A stretch of DNA of 64,000 bases, taken from Providencia sp. R33. GTDB lineage: Bacteria > Pseudomonadota > Gammaproteobacteria > Enterobacterales > Enterobacteriaceae. The stretch lies in NCBI RefSeq assembly GCF_019343475.1, contig NZ_CP072453.1:4402001-4466000 (forward strand), written 5' to 3'. Shown here piece by piece: positions 7,285-15,464 of this stretch; within the stretch, counting starts at the first letter, position 1; each line of letters begins with the position of its first letter. A program made the translations under genes and the position numbers. The notes beneath the pieces are model-generated. The model did no database searches, had not been told where the DNA came from, and saw only the letters and a program-made list of their open reading frames with translations.

Positions 7285-9198
7285 ATGAAACGTTGGTTAG
7301 CGGCAATTCCAGTGACAATGATGCTGGTTTCGAGCACCGTATGGGCGGATTCCCTACAGTCACAGCGGGAGCGGTATCAAGCGATTAAAACCGCTTGGGA
7401 TGCAAATAAAATGGATGAAGTGGAGCGCTTATTACCGACGTTGCATGATTATCCTCTTTATCCTTATTTGGCTTACCGTGAGCTGACGCAAGACCTTGAT
7501 ATTATTTCACCTCGTCAGGTTCAGGAGTTTATTAACGCCTACCCAACACTACCTGTTGCTAAGAATTTAAAAACGCGTTTTGTCAACGAACTTGCCCGCC
7601 GCCAAGAGTGGAAATCATTGCTTGAATTTAGCCCTGAAGCGCCAAAACCTGCCGAAGCACAATGTAATTTTTATTTTGCTAACTGGGCAGTTGGGAACAA
7701 ACAAGTGGCTTGGCAAGGCGCTGAAAAAGCGTGGTTAAATGGCCATTCAATGCCCGCTGCCTGCGATAAGCTATTTAACGAATGGGAAAAAGCAGGCTAT
7801 TTAAGTGCTGAAATGGTGCTGGAACGCATTAATTTAGCGATTAAAGAGGGGAACCCGTCGATTGCCAGTTATTTAGCAAAACGCCTACCGCCAAGTTATA
7901 AAACCATTGGTGATGCGTTGATTAAATTGCAAAATGAGCCAGCTTCGGTGGTTTCGTTTGCAAAAACTGTCACCCCAACGGACTTTACTCGCCAAGCAAC
8001 CATTGCAGCATTTAACCGCTATGCACGCCAATCGCCAGATGCTGCTCGCTCCGTATTAAGCAGCGTAAGCGCTGCGCAAAAAATGAATATGGCTGAAAAC
8101 CAGCAGCTAAAAGATAGCATTGCATGGCAGTACATGGGAGATGTGACCCCTGAACAAGCGCAATGGCGTGATGAAACTATTCAGGAAACAAATTCGGCTT
8201 CGTTGAAAGAGCGCCGTGTCCGTCTTGCGTTAGGGCAAGGGGATAAAACGGGGGTAGCTTCATGGCTAAGGCAGCTTCCAGCAGAAGTGAAAAACAAAGA
8301 AGAATGGCAATATTGGCAGGCTATCACGTTAATTGATGCAGGGAAAAAAGCGGAAGGCGAAACGCTGCTTCGCCAGCTAACTGAAAAACGTGGTTTCTAC
8401 CCGATGGTTGCCGCGCAAGTGTTAGAAATTGATTACCCTGTGTTAGTCAAAAGCGCGGTGAAGCCAGATGCGAGCATCAGCCAGCTGCCTGAAGTTCAGC
8501 GTGTGCGTGAGTTAATGTATTGGGAGATGGATAATTTAGCGCGTTCAGAATGGGCAAGCTTGGTGGCATCTCGCCCAGCTAACCAACAAGAGCAGCTGGC
8601 ACGTTATGCGTTCGATAACCAATGGGCAGATCTCAGTGTGCAAGCTACTATCACGGCAAAACTGTGGGATCACCTTGAAGAACGCTTCCCACTGGCTTGG
8701 GACAAAGAATTTAATCTGTATACCAAATCAAAAGACATACAAAAAAGTTATGCGATGGCTATCGCTCGCCAAGAGAGTGCTTGGAACCCACAAGCGCGTT
8801 CACCAGTGGGCGCAACAGGTTTGATGCAGTTAATGCCAGCAACAGCAAAACATACCGCACAGAAGCAAGGTATTGATTATGTGAATACTAGCCAGCTCAC
8901 TAACCCAACGATGAATATCGAACTGGGTACGGCGTATCTGGAAGATGTTTACCAGCAATTTGGTAATAACCGTATTTTAGCCAGTGCAGCCTATAATGCA
9001 GGCCCATCACGGGTGACTCGTTGGTTGGGGAACAGTGGCGGCCGTATTGATGCCGTGGCATTTGTTGAAAGCATTCCGTTCTCAGAAACCCGCGGCTACG
9101 TGAAAAATGTGCTGTCGTATGATTTGTTCTATCGTCATTTTATGGGGCAAAAGGGGAGTAAGGTTTTACTTCCCCACGAATGGAATATGAAATACTAA
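7285..9198 (+). CDS. slt: Soluble lytic murein transglycosylase Slt70
   Basis: Slt cleaves the MurNAc-GlcNAc bond of peptidoglycan in the periplasm, forming 1,6-anhydro ends. The start at 7285 gives a signal peptide (MKRWLAAIPVTMMLVSSTVWA) with cleavage before DSLQ. An in-frame ATG at 7270 is an alternative, and a reading from 7171 would translate ERIC DNA. A long alpha-helical superhelix (U and L domains) precedes the C-terminal lysozyme-like domain, where ARQESAWNP holds the catalytic Glu and GATGLMQLMPATA is the family motif. At 637 residues it is close to E. coli Slt. It is followed at once by ERIC repeats. Confidence 0.96.
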   Translation: MKRWLAAIPVTMMLVSSTVWADSLQSQRERYQAIKTAWDANKMDEVERLLPTLHDYPLYPYLAYRELTQDLDIISPRQVQEFINAYPTLPVAKNLKTRFVNELARRQEWKSLLEFSPEAPKPAEAQCNFYFANWAVGNKQVAWQGAEKAWLNGHSMPAACDKLFNEWEKAGYLSAEMVLERINLAIKEGNPSIASYLAKRLPPSYKTIGDALIKLQNEPASVVSFAKTVTPTDFTRQATIAAFNRYARQSPDAARSVLSSVSAAQKMNMAENQQLKDSIAWQYMGDVTPEQAQWRDETIQETNSASLKERRVRLALGQGDKTGVASWLRQLPAEVKNKEEWQYWQAITLIDAGKKAEGETLLRQLTEKRGFYPMVAAQVLEIDYPVLVKSAVKPDASISQLPEVQRVRELMYWEMDNLARSEWASLVASRPANQQEQLARYAFDNQWADLSVQATITAKLWDHLEERFPLAWDKEFNLYTKSKDIQKSYAMAIARQESAWNPQARSPVGATGLMQLMPATAKHTAQKQGIDYVNTSQLTNPTMNIELGTAYLEDVYQQFGNNRILASAAYNAGPSRVTRWLGNSGGRIDAVAFVESIPFSETRGYVKNVLSYDLFYRHFMGQKGSKVLLPHEWNMKY

Positions 9199-9323
9199 TT
9201 CGCGTCATATTTTGAGCTGTGACGTTGTTGACTGCTCTCGGCTACTCGGGTCACATACTTATGTATGCTCCCCGAGCTATCCTCGCTGGTCGCCTAGTCA
9301 CAACTCAAACTATTTAGCGTATT
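9199..9323 (-). repeat. ERIC element 6
   Basis: It starts on the base after the slt TAA. Ends TTTTGAGCTGTGACG / CTAGTCACAACTCAAAC pair, and the centre is CTCGGGTCACATAC / GTATGCTCCCCGAG. Confidence 0.85.
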
Positions 9324-9351
9324 AGTGTTTGTCATATTTTGAGTATTAAGA

Positions 9352-9472
9352 CTTGTCATATTTCGAGTGGTAGGTGGGCTTCATGTGTTAACCCTAATCA
9401 CATACTTGTGTATGCTCTTAGGGCTTAGCGCCACTCGCCGCCTACCTACAACCCGAACTATTTTGAGTATTA
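9352..9472 (-). repeat. ERIC element 7, with a small internal deletion
   Basis: The right half is normal (CTTAGCGCCACTCGCCGCCTACCTACAACC). The left arm reads GGTAGGTGGGCTTCATG, having lost several bases of the usual GGTGTTGGCTTCAC, so the stem is interrupted. Confidence 0.75.
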
Positions 9473-9473
9473 A

Positions 9474-9598
9474 GACTTGCCATATTTTGAGCTGTGACGT
9501 TGTTGACTGCTCTCGGCTACTCGGGTCACATACTTATGTATGCTCCCCGAGCTATCCTCGCTGGTCGCCTAGTCACAACTCAAACTATTTAGCGTATT
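9474..9598 (-). repeat. ERIC element 8, direct duplicate of element 6
   Basis: Positions 9481-9629 repeat 9206-9354 without a difference that I can see, with an offset of 275 bp. The duplication includes flanking spacer, so the copy arose by segmental duplication and not by a fresh insertion. Confidence 0.8.
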
Positions 9599-9628
9599 AG
9601 TGTTTGTCATATTTTGAGTATTAAGACT

Positions 9629-9750
9629 TGCCATATTTTGAATTGTAGGGGTGTTGGCTTCACTTGCTAACCCTAGTCACATACTTGTGTATGCTCCCCA
9701 AGCTATCCTCGCTGGTCGCCTAGTCACAACTCAAACTATTTAGTGTATTA
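9629..9750 (-). repeat. ERIC element 9, chimeric
   Basis: The left half (TTTTGAATTGTAGGGGTG to CTAACCCTAGTCACATAC) belongs to the element 11 subtype. The right half (GTATGCTCCCCAAGC to CTAGTCACAACTCAAAC) belongs to the element 6/8/10 subtype. The two arms cannot pair fully, unlike those of intact copies. Confidence 0.75.
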
Positions 9751-9844
9751 ATGAAGTAACTAAATGAAATTTGGTTGTTTTTTGTATTGTTGAATCTTGA
9801 TAAGCGTTTGATTGATGATTTCTAATCAGAGTGTGTTATTATTT

Positions 9845-9862
9845 GTACTAGTTAAATAGTAT
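9845..9862. promoter_or_regulatory. TrpR operator before trpR
   Basis: GTACTAGTTAAATAGTAT matches the trp-operator consensus GTACTAGTTAACTAGTAC with two differences. It lies 13 bp before the trpR start, so trpR should repress itself as in E. coli. Confidence 0.85.
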
Positions 9863-9875
9863 GGATGGATAAACG

Positions 9876-10193
9876 ATGACAGCAAATCAACACCATGATC
9901 CGGCACTAACAGCCGATGAGAACGCTGACTGGCTGCGCTTTGTGAATTTACTTCAACTGGCCTTTGAACAAGATATTCAATTGCCAGTTTTGCAATTACT
10001 GCTTACTCCAGATGAACGAACGGCCTTAGCAACTCGAGTCAGAATCGTACAAGAGCTGATGCGTGGCGAAATGAGCCAACGAGAGCTAAAAAATGAGCTC
10101 GGTGTTGGGATCGCGACAATTACACGTGGGTCAAATAGCCTAAAGTCAGCGCCTATTCCTGTTAAAGCGTGGTTGGAGCAACAACTACTCTGA
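9876..10193 (+). CDS. trpR: Trp operon repressor TrpR
   Basis: TrpR is a dimeric tryptophan-activated repressor of trp, aroH, mtr and its own gene. The 105-residue all-helical protein carries the helix-turn-helix MSQRELKNELGVGIATITRGSNSL near residues 65-90. The upstream TLATRVRIVQEL-like segment (TALATRVRIVQELMRGE here) forms the tryptophan pocket. Gene order slt-trpR-yjjX is as in E. coli. The operator just upstream supports autoregulation. An ERIC begins immediately after its TGA. Confidence 0.97.
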   Translation: MTANQHHDPALTADENADWLRFVNLLQLAFEQDIQLPVLQLLLTPDERTALATRVRIVQELMRGEMSQRELKNELGVGIATITRGSNSLKSAPIPVKAWLEQQLL

Positions 10194-10318
10194 TATTCGT
10201 CATACTTCGCACGATGACGTTGTTGACTGCTCTCGGCTACTTGGGTCACATACTTATGTATGCTCCCCAAGCTATCCTCGCTTGTCGCCTAGTCACCGCA
10301 CGAATTATTTAGAATACA
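10194..10318 (-). repeat. ERIC element 10
   Basis: It begins TATTCGTCATACTTCGCACG on the base after the trpR TGA and ends GTCACCGCACGAATTATTTA. The centre is CTTGGGTCACATAC / GTATGCTCCCCAAG. Confidence 0.85.
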
Positions 10319-10319
10319 C

Positions 10320-10445
10320 TATTCGTCATACTTCAAATTGTAGGGGTGTTGGCTTCGTTTGCTAACCCTAGTCACATACTTGTGTATGTTCCTAGGGCTT
10401 AGCGGCACTTGCCGCCTACCTACAATCTGAATTATTTAGAATACA
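10320..10445 (-). repeat. ERIC element 11
   Basis: A complete element joined directly to element 10. Ends CTTCAAATTGTAGGGGTG / CGCCTACCTACAATCTGAA pair, and the centre is CCCTAGTCACATAC / GTATGTTCCTAGGG. Confidence 0.85.
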
Positions 10446-10446
10446 C

Positions 10447-10614
10447 TATTCATCATACTTCAAATTGTAGGGATGTTGGCTTCGTTTGCTAACATATTTT
10501 GAATATTTGTGGTATTTCAAATAAGTACACATAAAAAAAGTATGGTTTCCCATACTTTGGTGTGTATTAAAGTGGCACTTTTGCCTACATGCAATTTTAA
10601 TTATTTTGAGTATA
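10447..10614 (-). repeat. ERIC element 12, two terminal remnants around unrelated DNA
   Basis: The left arm (10447-10493) matches element 11 almost exactly. A right arm (10571-10614, GTGGCACTTTTGCCTAC to TTATTTTGAGTATA) lies just before the yjjX stop. The ERIC centre is replaced by about 77 bp carrying the yjjX terminator. The two arms may instead come from separate decayed copies. Confidence 0.5.
10533..10558 (-). terminator. Terminator of yjjX
   Basis: The stem AAAGTATGG / CCATACTTT has a 4-base loop. On the minus strand it is followed by a run of T (seven A on the plus strand at 10533-10539). It lies about 58 bp beyond the yjjX stop. Confidence 0.75.
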
Positions 10615-10615
10615 A

Positions 10616-11152
10616 TTAGTCTTCGACTTGGTTTAGCTCTTTATAAATTTCATGCTTAATGGGAACCAAAGCCAATATTAAGGCTTGTTGGTAAACACTG
10701 GTGCGGGTTAATACGCCGTCAGTGAAAAAACCAATGGCTCCACCTTGTTGTTTGATATTATCGATACCCGTCAAAAAGGCCATTTCATCGCCGAGTTCGC
10801 GACCTTCACGAATACCTGCCAGAATTTTTTCTGGGATCATGATACTTGCTGAGCGAGATTCACCGCGAATTTGCTTGTGTTCAATGACAATCCAAGCGAA
10901 AGTCATATCATCATCAATACCCGCTTCAATACCAACCCAAAAGTCTGCTTCTGGGCGAACTTGTCTTGAAGCCATCACGCGTTGTCTAGCGCCTGTACGG
11001 GTTTCATTATTACCGATAGGTTGCTGTGGAACACTGCTATCGACATTAATATCTTCAATTTGATAACTGCCTGGCCCAAAAACAGCATCGAAAGCTAGAT
11101 GGATTGCTTTAATTTTGGCAGGGTTAGTCGTTGCAGCTATAACTTGGTACAT
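10616..11152 (-). CDS. yjjX: Inosine/xanthosine triphosphatase YjjX
   Basis: This house-cleaning enzyme hydrolyses ITP and XTP, keeping damaged purine nucleotides out of nucleic acids. The protein opens MYQVIAATTNPAKIKAIHLAF, the phosphate-binding TTNPAK signature of the ITPase-like fold. Later motifs include WVGIEAGID and GGAIGFFTDGVLTR, typical of YjjX/NTPase family 3. The 178-residue length is slightly above that of the E. coli protein. It is transcribed divergently from gpmB (52 bp apart). Confidence 0.93.
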   Translation of the reverse strand: MYQVIAATTNPAKIKAIHLAFDAVFGPGSYQIEDINVDSSVPQQPIGNNETRTGARQRVMASRQVRPEADFWVGIEAGIDDDMTFAWIVIEHKQIRGESRSASIMIPEKILAGIREGRELGDEMAFLTGIDNIKQQGGAIGFFTDGVLTRTSVYQQALILALVPIKHEIYKELNQVED

Positions 11153-11204
11153 TCATTATTTTCCTTTGAACACATACTTCGAAAAGTAATAACGGAACAC
11201 ATCT

Positions 11205-11852
11205 ATGTTACAGGTTTATCTTGTTCGCCATGGCGAAACTGAATGGAATTTGGCTCGCCGCATCCAGGGACAATCTGATAGCCCTCTGACAGCCACGGGA
11301 CGATTGCAAGCAAAGCAGGTGGCTGAAAGGATAAAATCAGAAGGCATTACCCATATTATCACTAGTGATATGGGGCGCACACTAGAAACTGCACAAATCA
11401 TTGCAAGTGTATGCGGATGTGAAATTATCACAGAACCGCGTCTACGTGAACTAAATATGGGTGTGCTGGAGCAAAGAGCGATTGAATCATTAACGGAAGA
11501 AGAAGAACAATGGCGCAAAAGCTTGATTGATGGCACTCGCGGTGGGCGAATTCCTAATGGGGAATCGATGGAGGAGCTTTACACTCGTATGTTTGCGGCG
11601 CTCAATAGCTGCTTAGATTTACCGGAAGGGAGCCGACCATTACTCGTCAGTCATGGCATTGCGCTGAGCTCATTGATAAGCCGTATTATGGGCGTCCCTG
11701 CGTATTCAGAACGTCGCCTACGCTTACGTAATTGCTCGTTATCACGTGTAGATTACCAAAATAGCCCATGGTTAGCCAATGGCTGGATTGTGGAAACAGC
11801 AGGGGAAGTCACGCATTTAACGCAACCTGCGTTGGATGAACAACAAGGCTAG
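11205..11852 (+). CDS. gpmB: Phosphoglycerate mutase-like phosphatase GpmB
   Basis: A histidine phosphatase superfamily protein. The phosphohistidine motif VRHGETEWN is at residues 7-15 and the second catalytic histidine is in LLVSHG near residue 149. The family was named for cofactor-dependent phosphoglycerate mutase, but GpmB-type proteins may act mainly as phosphatases. The 215-residue length is normal. It converges with rob on a shared terminator, in the order yjjX-gpmB-rob as in E. coli. Confidence 0.93.
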   Translation: MLQVYLVRHGETEWNLARRIQGQSDSPLTATGRLQAKQVAERIKSEGITHIITSDMGRTLETAQIIASVCGCEIITEPRLRELNMGVLEQRAIESLTEEEEQWRKSLIDGTRGGRIPNGESMEELYTRMFAALNSCLDLPEGSRPLLVSHGIALSSLISRIMGVPAYSERRLRLRNCSLSRVDYQNSPWLANGWIVETAGEVTHLTQPALDEQQG

Positions 11853-11860
11853 TGAGAGAA

Positions 11861-11888
11861 AAAGGCGTTTCATGATAGAAACGCCTTT
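11861..11888. terminator. Bidirectional terminator between gpmB and rob
   Basis: The perfect stem AAAGGCGTTTC / GAAACGCCTTT encloses a 6-base loop, between the convergent stops of gpmB (11852) and rob (11892). Confidence 0.85.
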
Positions 11889-11891
11889 CGA

Positions 11892-12806
11892 TTAAGCGGC
11901 TACAGCGACATCCGTTTTGATAGGTACATAGTAGTCAAACGTATCAATATGCGTTTTGGGGTCATCACTGTCAGGTGTGATCTTATGCAACTCAATATTT
12001 TTTAATCGATAATGTTCGATGTCATACCCTGGTCGACGGGTCAAATTGAGTTTTGGCAAATAAACACCGTAGATCTGATACAAAAACTCTTGCAGCGCAT
12101 CACGCGTTGGTACTCCGCTAAATGAAAATTTCACATAATTTCCACTTGGTAGCGTGATATTTGCGTATTGATCGGTGTTGAAACTTGCATCTTCAGGTTT
12201 CACTGCCGTGGTGTAAAACACCGTCTGTTCATCTTCTTTTTCAGGATTATGGATTGCATGATGCAAACCAAATACTTCAGAGGCGATAGTTGTCGTGTTG
12301 TCCAAATAATAGTGCCAGAACGTTTGGCGCATTTTTGAGCAAGCGGTTGACCACTCTTCTAACGCATATGAACAGCTTTGTTCTAAGCCAACCAGTGACA
12401 ACTCAGGCATGTGCATAAATTCATGGTCAATATTGACGTGATTATCTAAAATAATCGGCGGGCAGATACCCGCTGCGCACCACTCTTCGCTACGGCGATA
12501 AAAAGCAGGCGTTAAATTAAACTGCTTTTTAAAGGCGCGCGTAAATGTTTGTTGCGAGTCAAAGCGATATTGCAGCGCAATATCTAAAATTGGTCGGCTG
12601 GTTAAGCGTAGCGCTACCGCAGCGCGAGAAAGCCTTCTCGCTCGAATATAAGCCCCAATCGCTTGGTCGGTGACCTCTTTGAACATTCGTTGTAAATGCC
12701 ACTTAGAGTAGCCTGCTTTTGCAGCGACGTTATCCAGCGAAAGCGGTTTATCGAGGTTATCATCTATCCAGCGAAGCAAGTCGCGAATAATATTAGTTTG
12801 ATCCAT
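11892..12806 (-). CDS. rob: Right origin-binding protein Rob, AraC/XylS family regulator
   Basis: Rob activates the mar/sox/rob stress and efflux regulon and binds oriC in E. coli. The N-terminal AraC DNA-binding domain (about residues 8-106) has two helix-turn-helix motifs and closely matches E. coli Rob (LSLDNVAAKAGYSKWHLQRM, then ILDIALQYRFDSQQTFTRAF). The C-terminal GyrI-like effector domain is more diverged (NYVKFSFSG, FLYQIYGVYLPKLNLTRRPG). At 304 residues it is about 15 longer than the E. coli protein. Confidence 0.93.
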   Translation of the reverse strand: MDQTNIIRDLLRWIDDNLDKPLSLDNVAAKAGYSKWHLQRMFKEVTDQAIGAYIRARRLSRAAVALRLTSRPILDIALQYRFDSQQTFTRAFKKQFNLTPAFYRRSEEWCAAGICPPIILDNHVNIDHEFMHMPELSLVGLEQSCSYALEEWSTACSKMRQTFWHYYLDNTTTIASEVFGLHHAIHNPEKEDEQTVFYTTAVKPEDASFNTDQYANITLPSGNYVKFSFSGVPTRDALQEFLYQIYGVYLPKLNLTRRPGYDIEHYRLKNIELHKITPDSDDPKTHIDTFDYYVPIKTDVAVAA

Positions 12807-12985
12807 GTATATCCCCAGCCAATGCGACTTATAGAACAGATATAATCTATCAATGAATTGCTATTCTATATCAAGTTATCTTTTTCGTTTATAGTAAATG
12901 AGTTGTATTTGGGAATTAGTTAGAAAAGTAAATAATTAACCCCGTTAAGGTGTTTTATTGGTGTAAATTGAATAGGAAACCCAGT

Positions 12986-13462
12986 ATGCGTTTTTCCACG
13001 TTAAAAAAAATCGTATTTGCGTCGTTGTTAGCGGCGGCGTCTGGTTCAGCGCTCGCTGAAGAAGTTGGTTCAGTGGATACTGTGTTTAAAATTTTTGGGC
13101 CAGACCATAAAATTGTTGTTGAAGCTTTTGATGACCCTGATGTTGAAAATGTGACATGCTATTTGAGTCGTTCAAAAACGGGCGGGATCAAGGGTGGGTT
13201 AGGGTTAGCGGAAGATACGTCTGATGCGGCAATTTCTTGCCAACAAGTTGGACCCATTGAATTGAGCGACCGTGTAAAACGTAAACCAACAAAAGGTCAG
13301 GTTGTTTTCCAGAAAAGAACGTCGTTAGTCTTCAAGAAACTGCAAGTTGTACGTTTTTACGACCCAAAACGGAATGCACTGATTTATTTAACTTACTCAG
13401 ACAAAATGATCGACGGCTCTCCAAAAAATGCCTTAAGTGCAGTGCCGATTATGCCTTGGTAG
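12986..13462 (+). CDS. creA: Exported protein CreA
   Basis: CreA is a conserved periplasmic protein of unknown biochemical role. The ATG at 12986 gives a clear signal peptide (MRFSTLKKIVFASLLAAASG, cleaved at ALA-EEVGSV) and 158 residues; an in-frame start 36 bp earlier would spoil it. The family signature GSVDTVFKIFGPDHKIVVEAFDDP follows. In E. coli it heads creABCD. Here creB, creC and creD are absent and arcA follows in the opposite orientation after a terminator. Confidence 0.93.
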   Translation: MRFSTLKKIVFASLLAAASGSALAEEVGSVDTVFKIFGPDHKIVVEAFDDPDVENVTCYLSRSKTGGIKGGLGLAEDTSDAAISCQQVGPIELSDRVKRKPTKGQVVFQKRTSLVFKKLQVVRFYDPKRNALIYLTYSDKMIDGSPKNALSAVPIMPW

Positions 13463-13483
13463 TATTGAGTGAGTGATAAGCGT

Positions 13484-13512
13484 AAAAAAAGCACCTATAA
13501 AGGTGCTTTTTT
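13484..13512. terminator. Bidirectional terminator between creA and arcA
   Basis: AAAAAAAGCACCT, a 4-base loop and AGGTGCTTTTTT, with A and T tracts on both sides, between convergent genes. Confidence 0.9.
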
Positions 13513-13535
13513 ATGACGGAAAATTAGCTAGCTAA

Positions 13536-14252
13536 TTATTCGTCTAAATCACCACAGAAACGATAGCCTTCACCGTGAATGGTCGCGATGATTTCTGGCG
13601 TGTCTGGAGTCGATTCAAAGTGTTTACGAATACGACGGATAGTCACGTCAACGGTTCTGTCGTGTGGTTTTAATTCACGGCCAGTCATTTTCTTCAGTAA
13701 GTCAGCGCGGGTTTGAATTTTGCCCGGATTCTCACAAAAATGCAGCATTGCACGGAACTCACTACGTGGTAATTTGTAGTGCTCGCCCGCTGGGCTGACT
13801 AATGAACGGCTGTTAATGTCCAATTCCCAACCATTGAATTTATAACTTTCAACGAGGCGGCGTTCTTCAGTACCACCCGCTAAATTCATGGTGCGAGACA
13901 ACAGGTTACGCGCACGAATGGTCAGTTCGCGTGGGTTAAATGGTTTGGTGATATAATCATCAGCGCCGATTTCAAGGCCAAGTATTTTATCGACTTCGTT
14001 ATCACGTCCAGTTAGGAACATTAAAGCGATGCTTTCTTGCTCACGTAACTCACGTGCGAGTAATAAACCGTTTTTACCTGGTAAGTTAATATCCATGATG
14101 ACTAAATTGATGTCATGCTCAGAGAGGATGTTATTCATCTCTTCACCATCAGTTGCCTCATGAACCACATAGCCTTCCGCTTCAAAGATACTTTTTAGCG
14201 TATTGCGTGTGACAATCTCATCTTCAACAATCAAAATGTGTGGGGTCTGCAT
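13536..14252 (-). CDS. arcA: Aerobic respiration control response regulator ArcA
   Basis: ArcA, phosphorylated by ArcB under low oxygen, represses respiratory and TCA genes and activates fermentation genes. The receiver domain (about 1-120) has the phosphoacceptor Asp54 in LVIMDINLPG and the conserved Lys in YITKPFNP. The C-terminal OmpR-type winged helix ends in TIHGEGYRFCGDLDE. Its 238 residues equal those of E. coli. It is followed upstream by a long gene-free interval. Confidence 0.97.
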   Translation of the reverse strand: MQTPHILIVEDEIVTRNTLKSIFEAEGYVVHEATDGEEMNNILSEHDINLVIMDINLPGKNGLLLARELREQESIALMFLTGRDNEVDKILGLEIGADDYITKPFNPRELTIRARNLLSRTMNLAGGTEERRLVESYKFNGWELDINSRSLVSPAGEHYKLPRSEFRAMLHFCENPGKIQTRADLLKKMTGRELKPHDRTVDVTIRRIRKHFESTPDTPEIIATIHGEGYRFCGDLDE

Positions 14253-15238
14253 AGTTGCTACCTAAGTATTAAAATAAAAATACTGAACTCATAAGCCGTT
14301 TCCAGTTAGGTGGTTATTGATATTGTTCTCTGGAAAAACACGTTCATGAGTATAAATTTGTTTTGAAATTCAACAGTGACTTTATGTTGCCGCTTCTAGC
14401 AATTGACTCTAAAAGTGAATCAAAATATAAGCACACTCCCAATATTGGGCTGTTAACAGCAATATAACAGCTAATACTGCATTTACCACCTAAAAAACTA
14501 ACTTTTGTTGATACATATCAAAATCAATTGTAGCACGTTAACAAAAATTGTTAGGGAGATAATTATATAAATTAACTGGCTGTTTAGATATCGGATAGAC
14601 ACTTAAAATTGCAGAAGGTAATGAGAGGGATTCCTGTTTGAGATTGATATTAAAGCATTAAGTTTTTAGGATGCTAAATATAGCATTATTAATAATGCTC
14701 AATTTGTGACCTAGCTCGAATTCCGAAGAGTCCTTCTCTTTGTCAAAAAGCGGCTTTGGAGATTCAGTGATAGCAGGAATGTAAAATTAACACCTCTGAT
14801 TTGGGTTTTTATGGTGTTTAATTAGGAAAGTTACCTATTTTATTTTCGTTAAGTGTTTTTTTTACAATTAAGAAACATACACATTAGAGTTTTTGTTTTA
14901 TTGAAGCTCAATAAAATTACATAGCTAAGTAAAAACACCTAATGCGGAGAATGGTGAATTTATCTAGGCTGATAAAGTCAGAATAACGATAAATTTTTTG
15001 CTTTGGGAAGATGTATCTTGCTCACAATAAAGTCAGGTTACACGTTATTGTTGGTTATTTAATAGCCTAATTTAAATTAAAATTCGCAAAAAGATATTTG
15101 ACCAATAGTTTTGTGATATCCAGTGTTTAAAACTACTTTTTCTGAACTATTTCTCTTTTTATTCAAAATTAGGTTCTTTGTGTAGATAATTTTTAATCAA
15201 AAAAAAGCAAATTCAGTGGTGTGTTTTTACAAATAAAT
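14253..15238. other. Gene-free AT-rich interval between arcA and thrL
   Basis: About 1 kb with no ORF of note. E. coli has yjjY and lasT here; neither is recognisable. The first few hundred bases presumably contain the arcA promoters and leader. I see short T- and A-tracts and small hairpins but no tRNA-like fold, ERIC copy or convincing small gene. Confidence 0.6.
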
Positions 15239-15273
15239 TTGACAATTTATAGCAATTGCTTTAACCGTATAGG
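15239..15273 (+). promoter_or_regulatory. Probable thr operon promoter
   Basis: TTGACA at 15239-15244 is followed by CTTTAACCGTATAGG (15259-15273), which closely resembles the E. coli thr promoter (CTTTAACC..TATAGG). The exact -10 hexamer is uncertain. Confidence 0.55.
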
Positions 15274-15310
15274 GAGAAACTTAATGGATCTAATGAGACA
15301 GACAGAATTT

Positions 15311-15379
15311 ATGCGTAATATCAGCCTGACTATTATTATTACCACCACCACCGTAACCACAGGAAACGGGGCGGGCTGA
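15311..15379 (+). CDS. thrL: thr operon leader peptide ThrL
   Basis: This 22-residue peptide, MRNISLTIIITTTT then VTTGNGAG, has seven Thr and four Ile codons. Ribosome stalling on these when charged tRNA-Thr or tRNA-Ile is scarce prevents attenuation. The C-terminal TTGNGAG is the same as in E. coli, and this start gives nearly the same length. In-frame ATGs at 15284 and 15293 would lengthen it to 31 or 28 residues; AGGGAG before 15284 is tempting but may lie at the transcription start. Confidence 0.9.
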   Translation: MRNISLTIIITTTTVTTGNGAG

Positions 15380-15405
15380 CGCATCCAAAAAATAAAAATG
15401 AAAAA

Positions 15406-15439
15406 GCCCGCATCCCTTACCAGATGCGGGTTTTTTTTT
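15406..15439 (+). terminator. thr operon attenuator
   Basis: GCCCGCATC / GATGCGGG stem followed by nine T. The leader segment GCGGGCTGACGCATCC upstream can pair with part of the terminator arm to form the alternative antiterminator. Confidence 0.93.
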
Positions 15440-15464
15440 GGTGTTAATTCAGGAGAGAAATACC

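Noticed and set aside
9367..9600. 77-residue open frame on the plus strand
   Set aside because: It lies wholly within ERIC elements 7 and 8; the frame is a by-product of repeat sequence.
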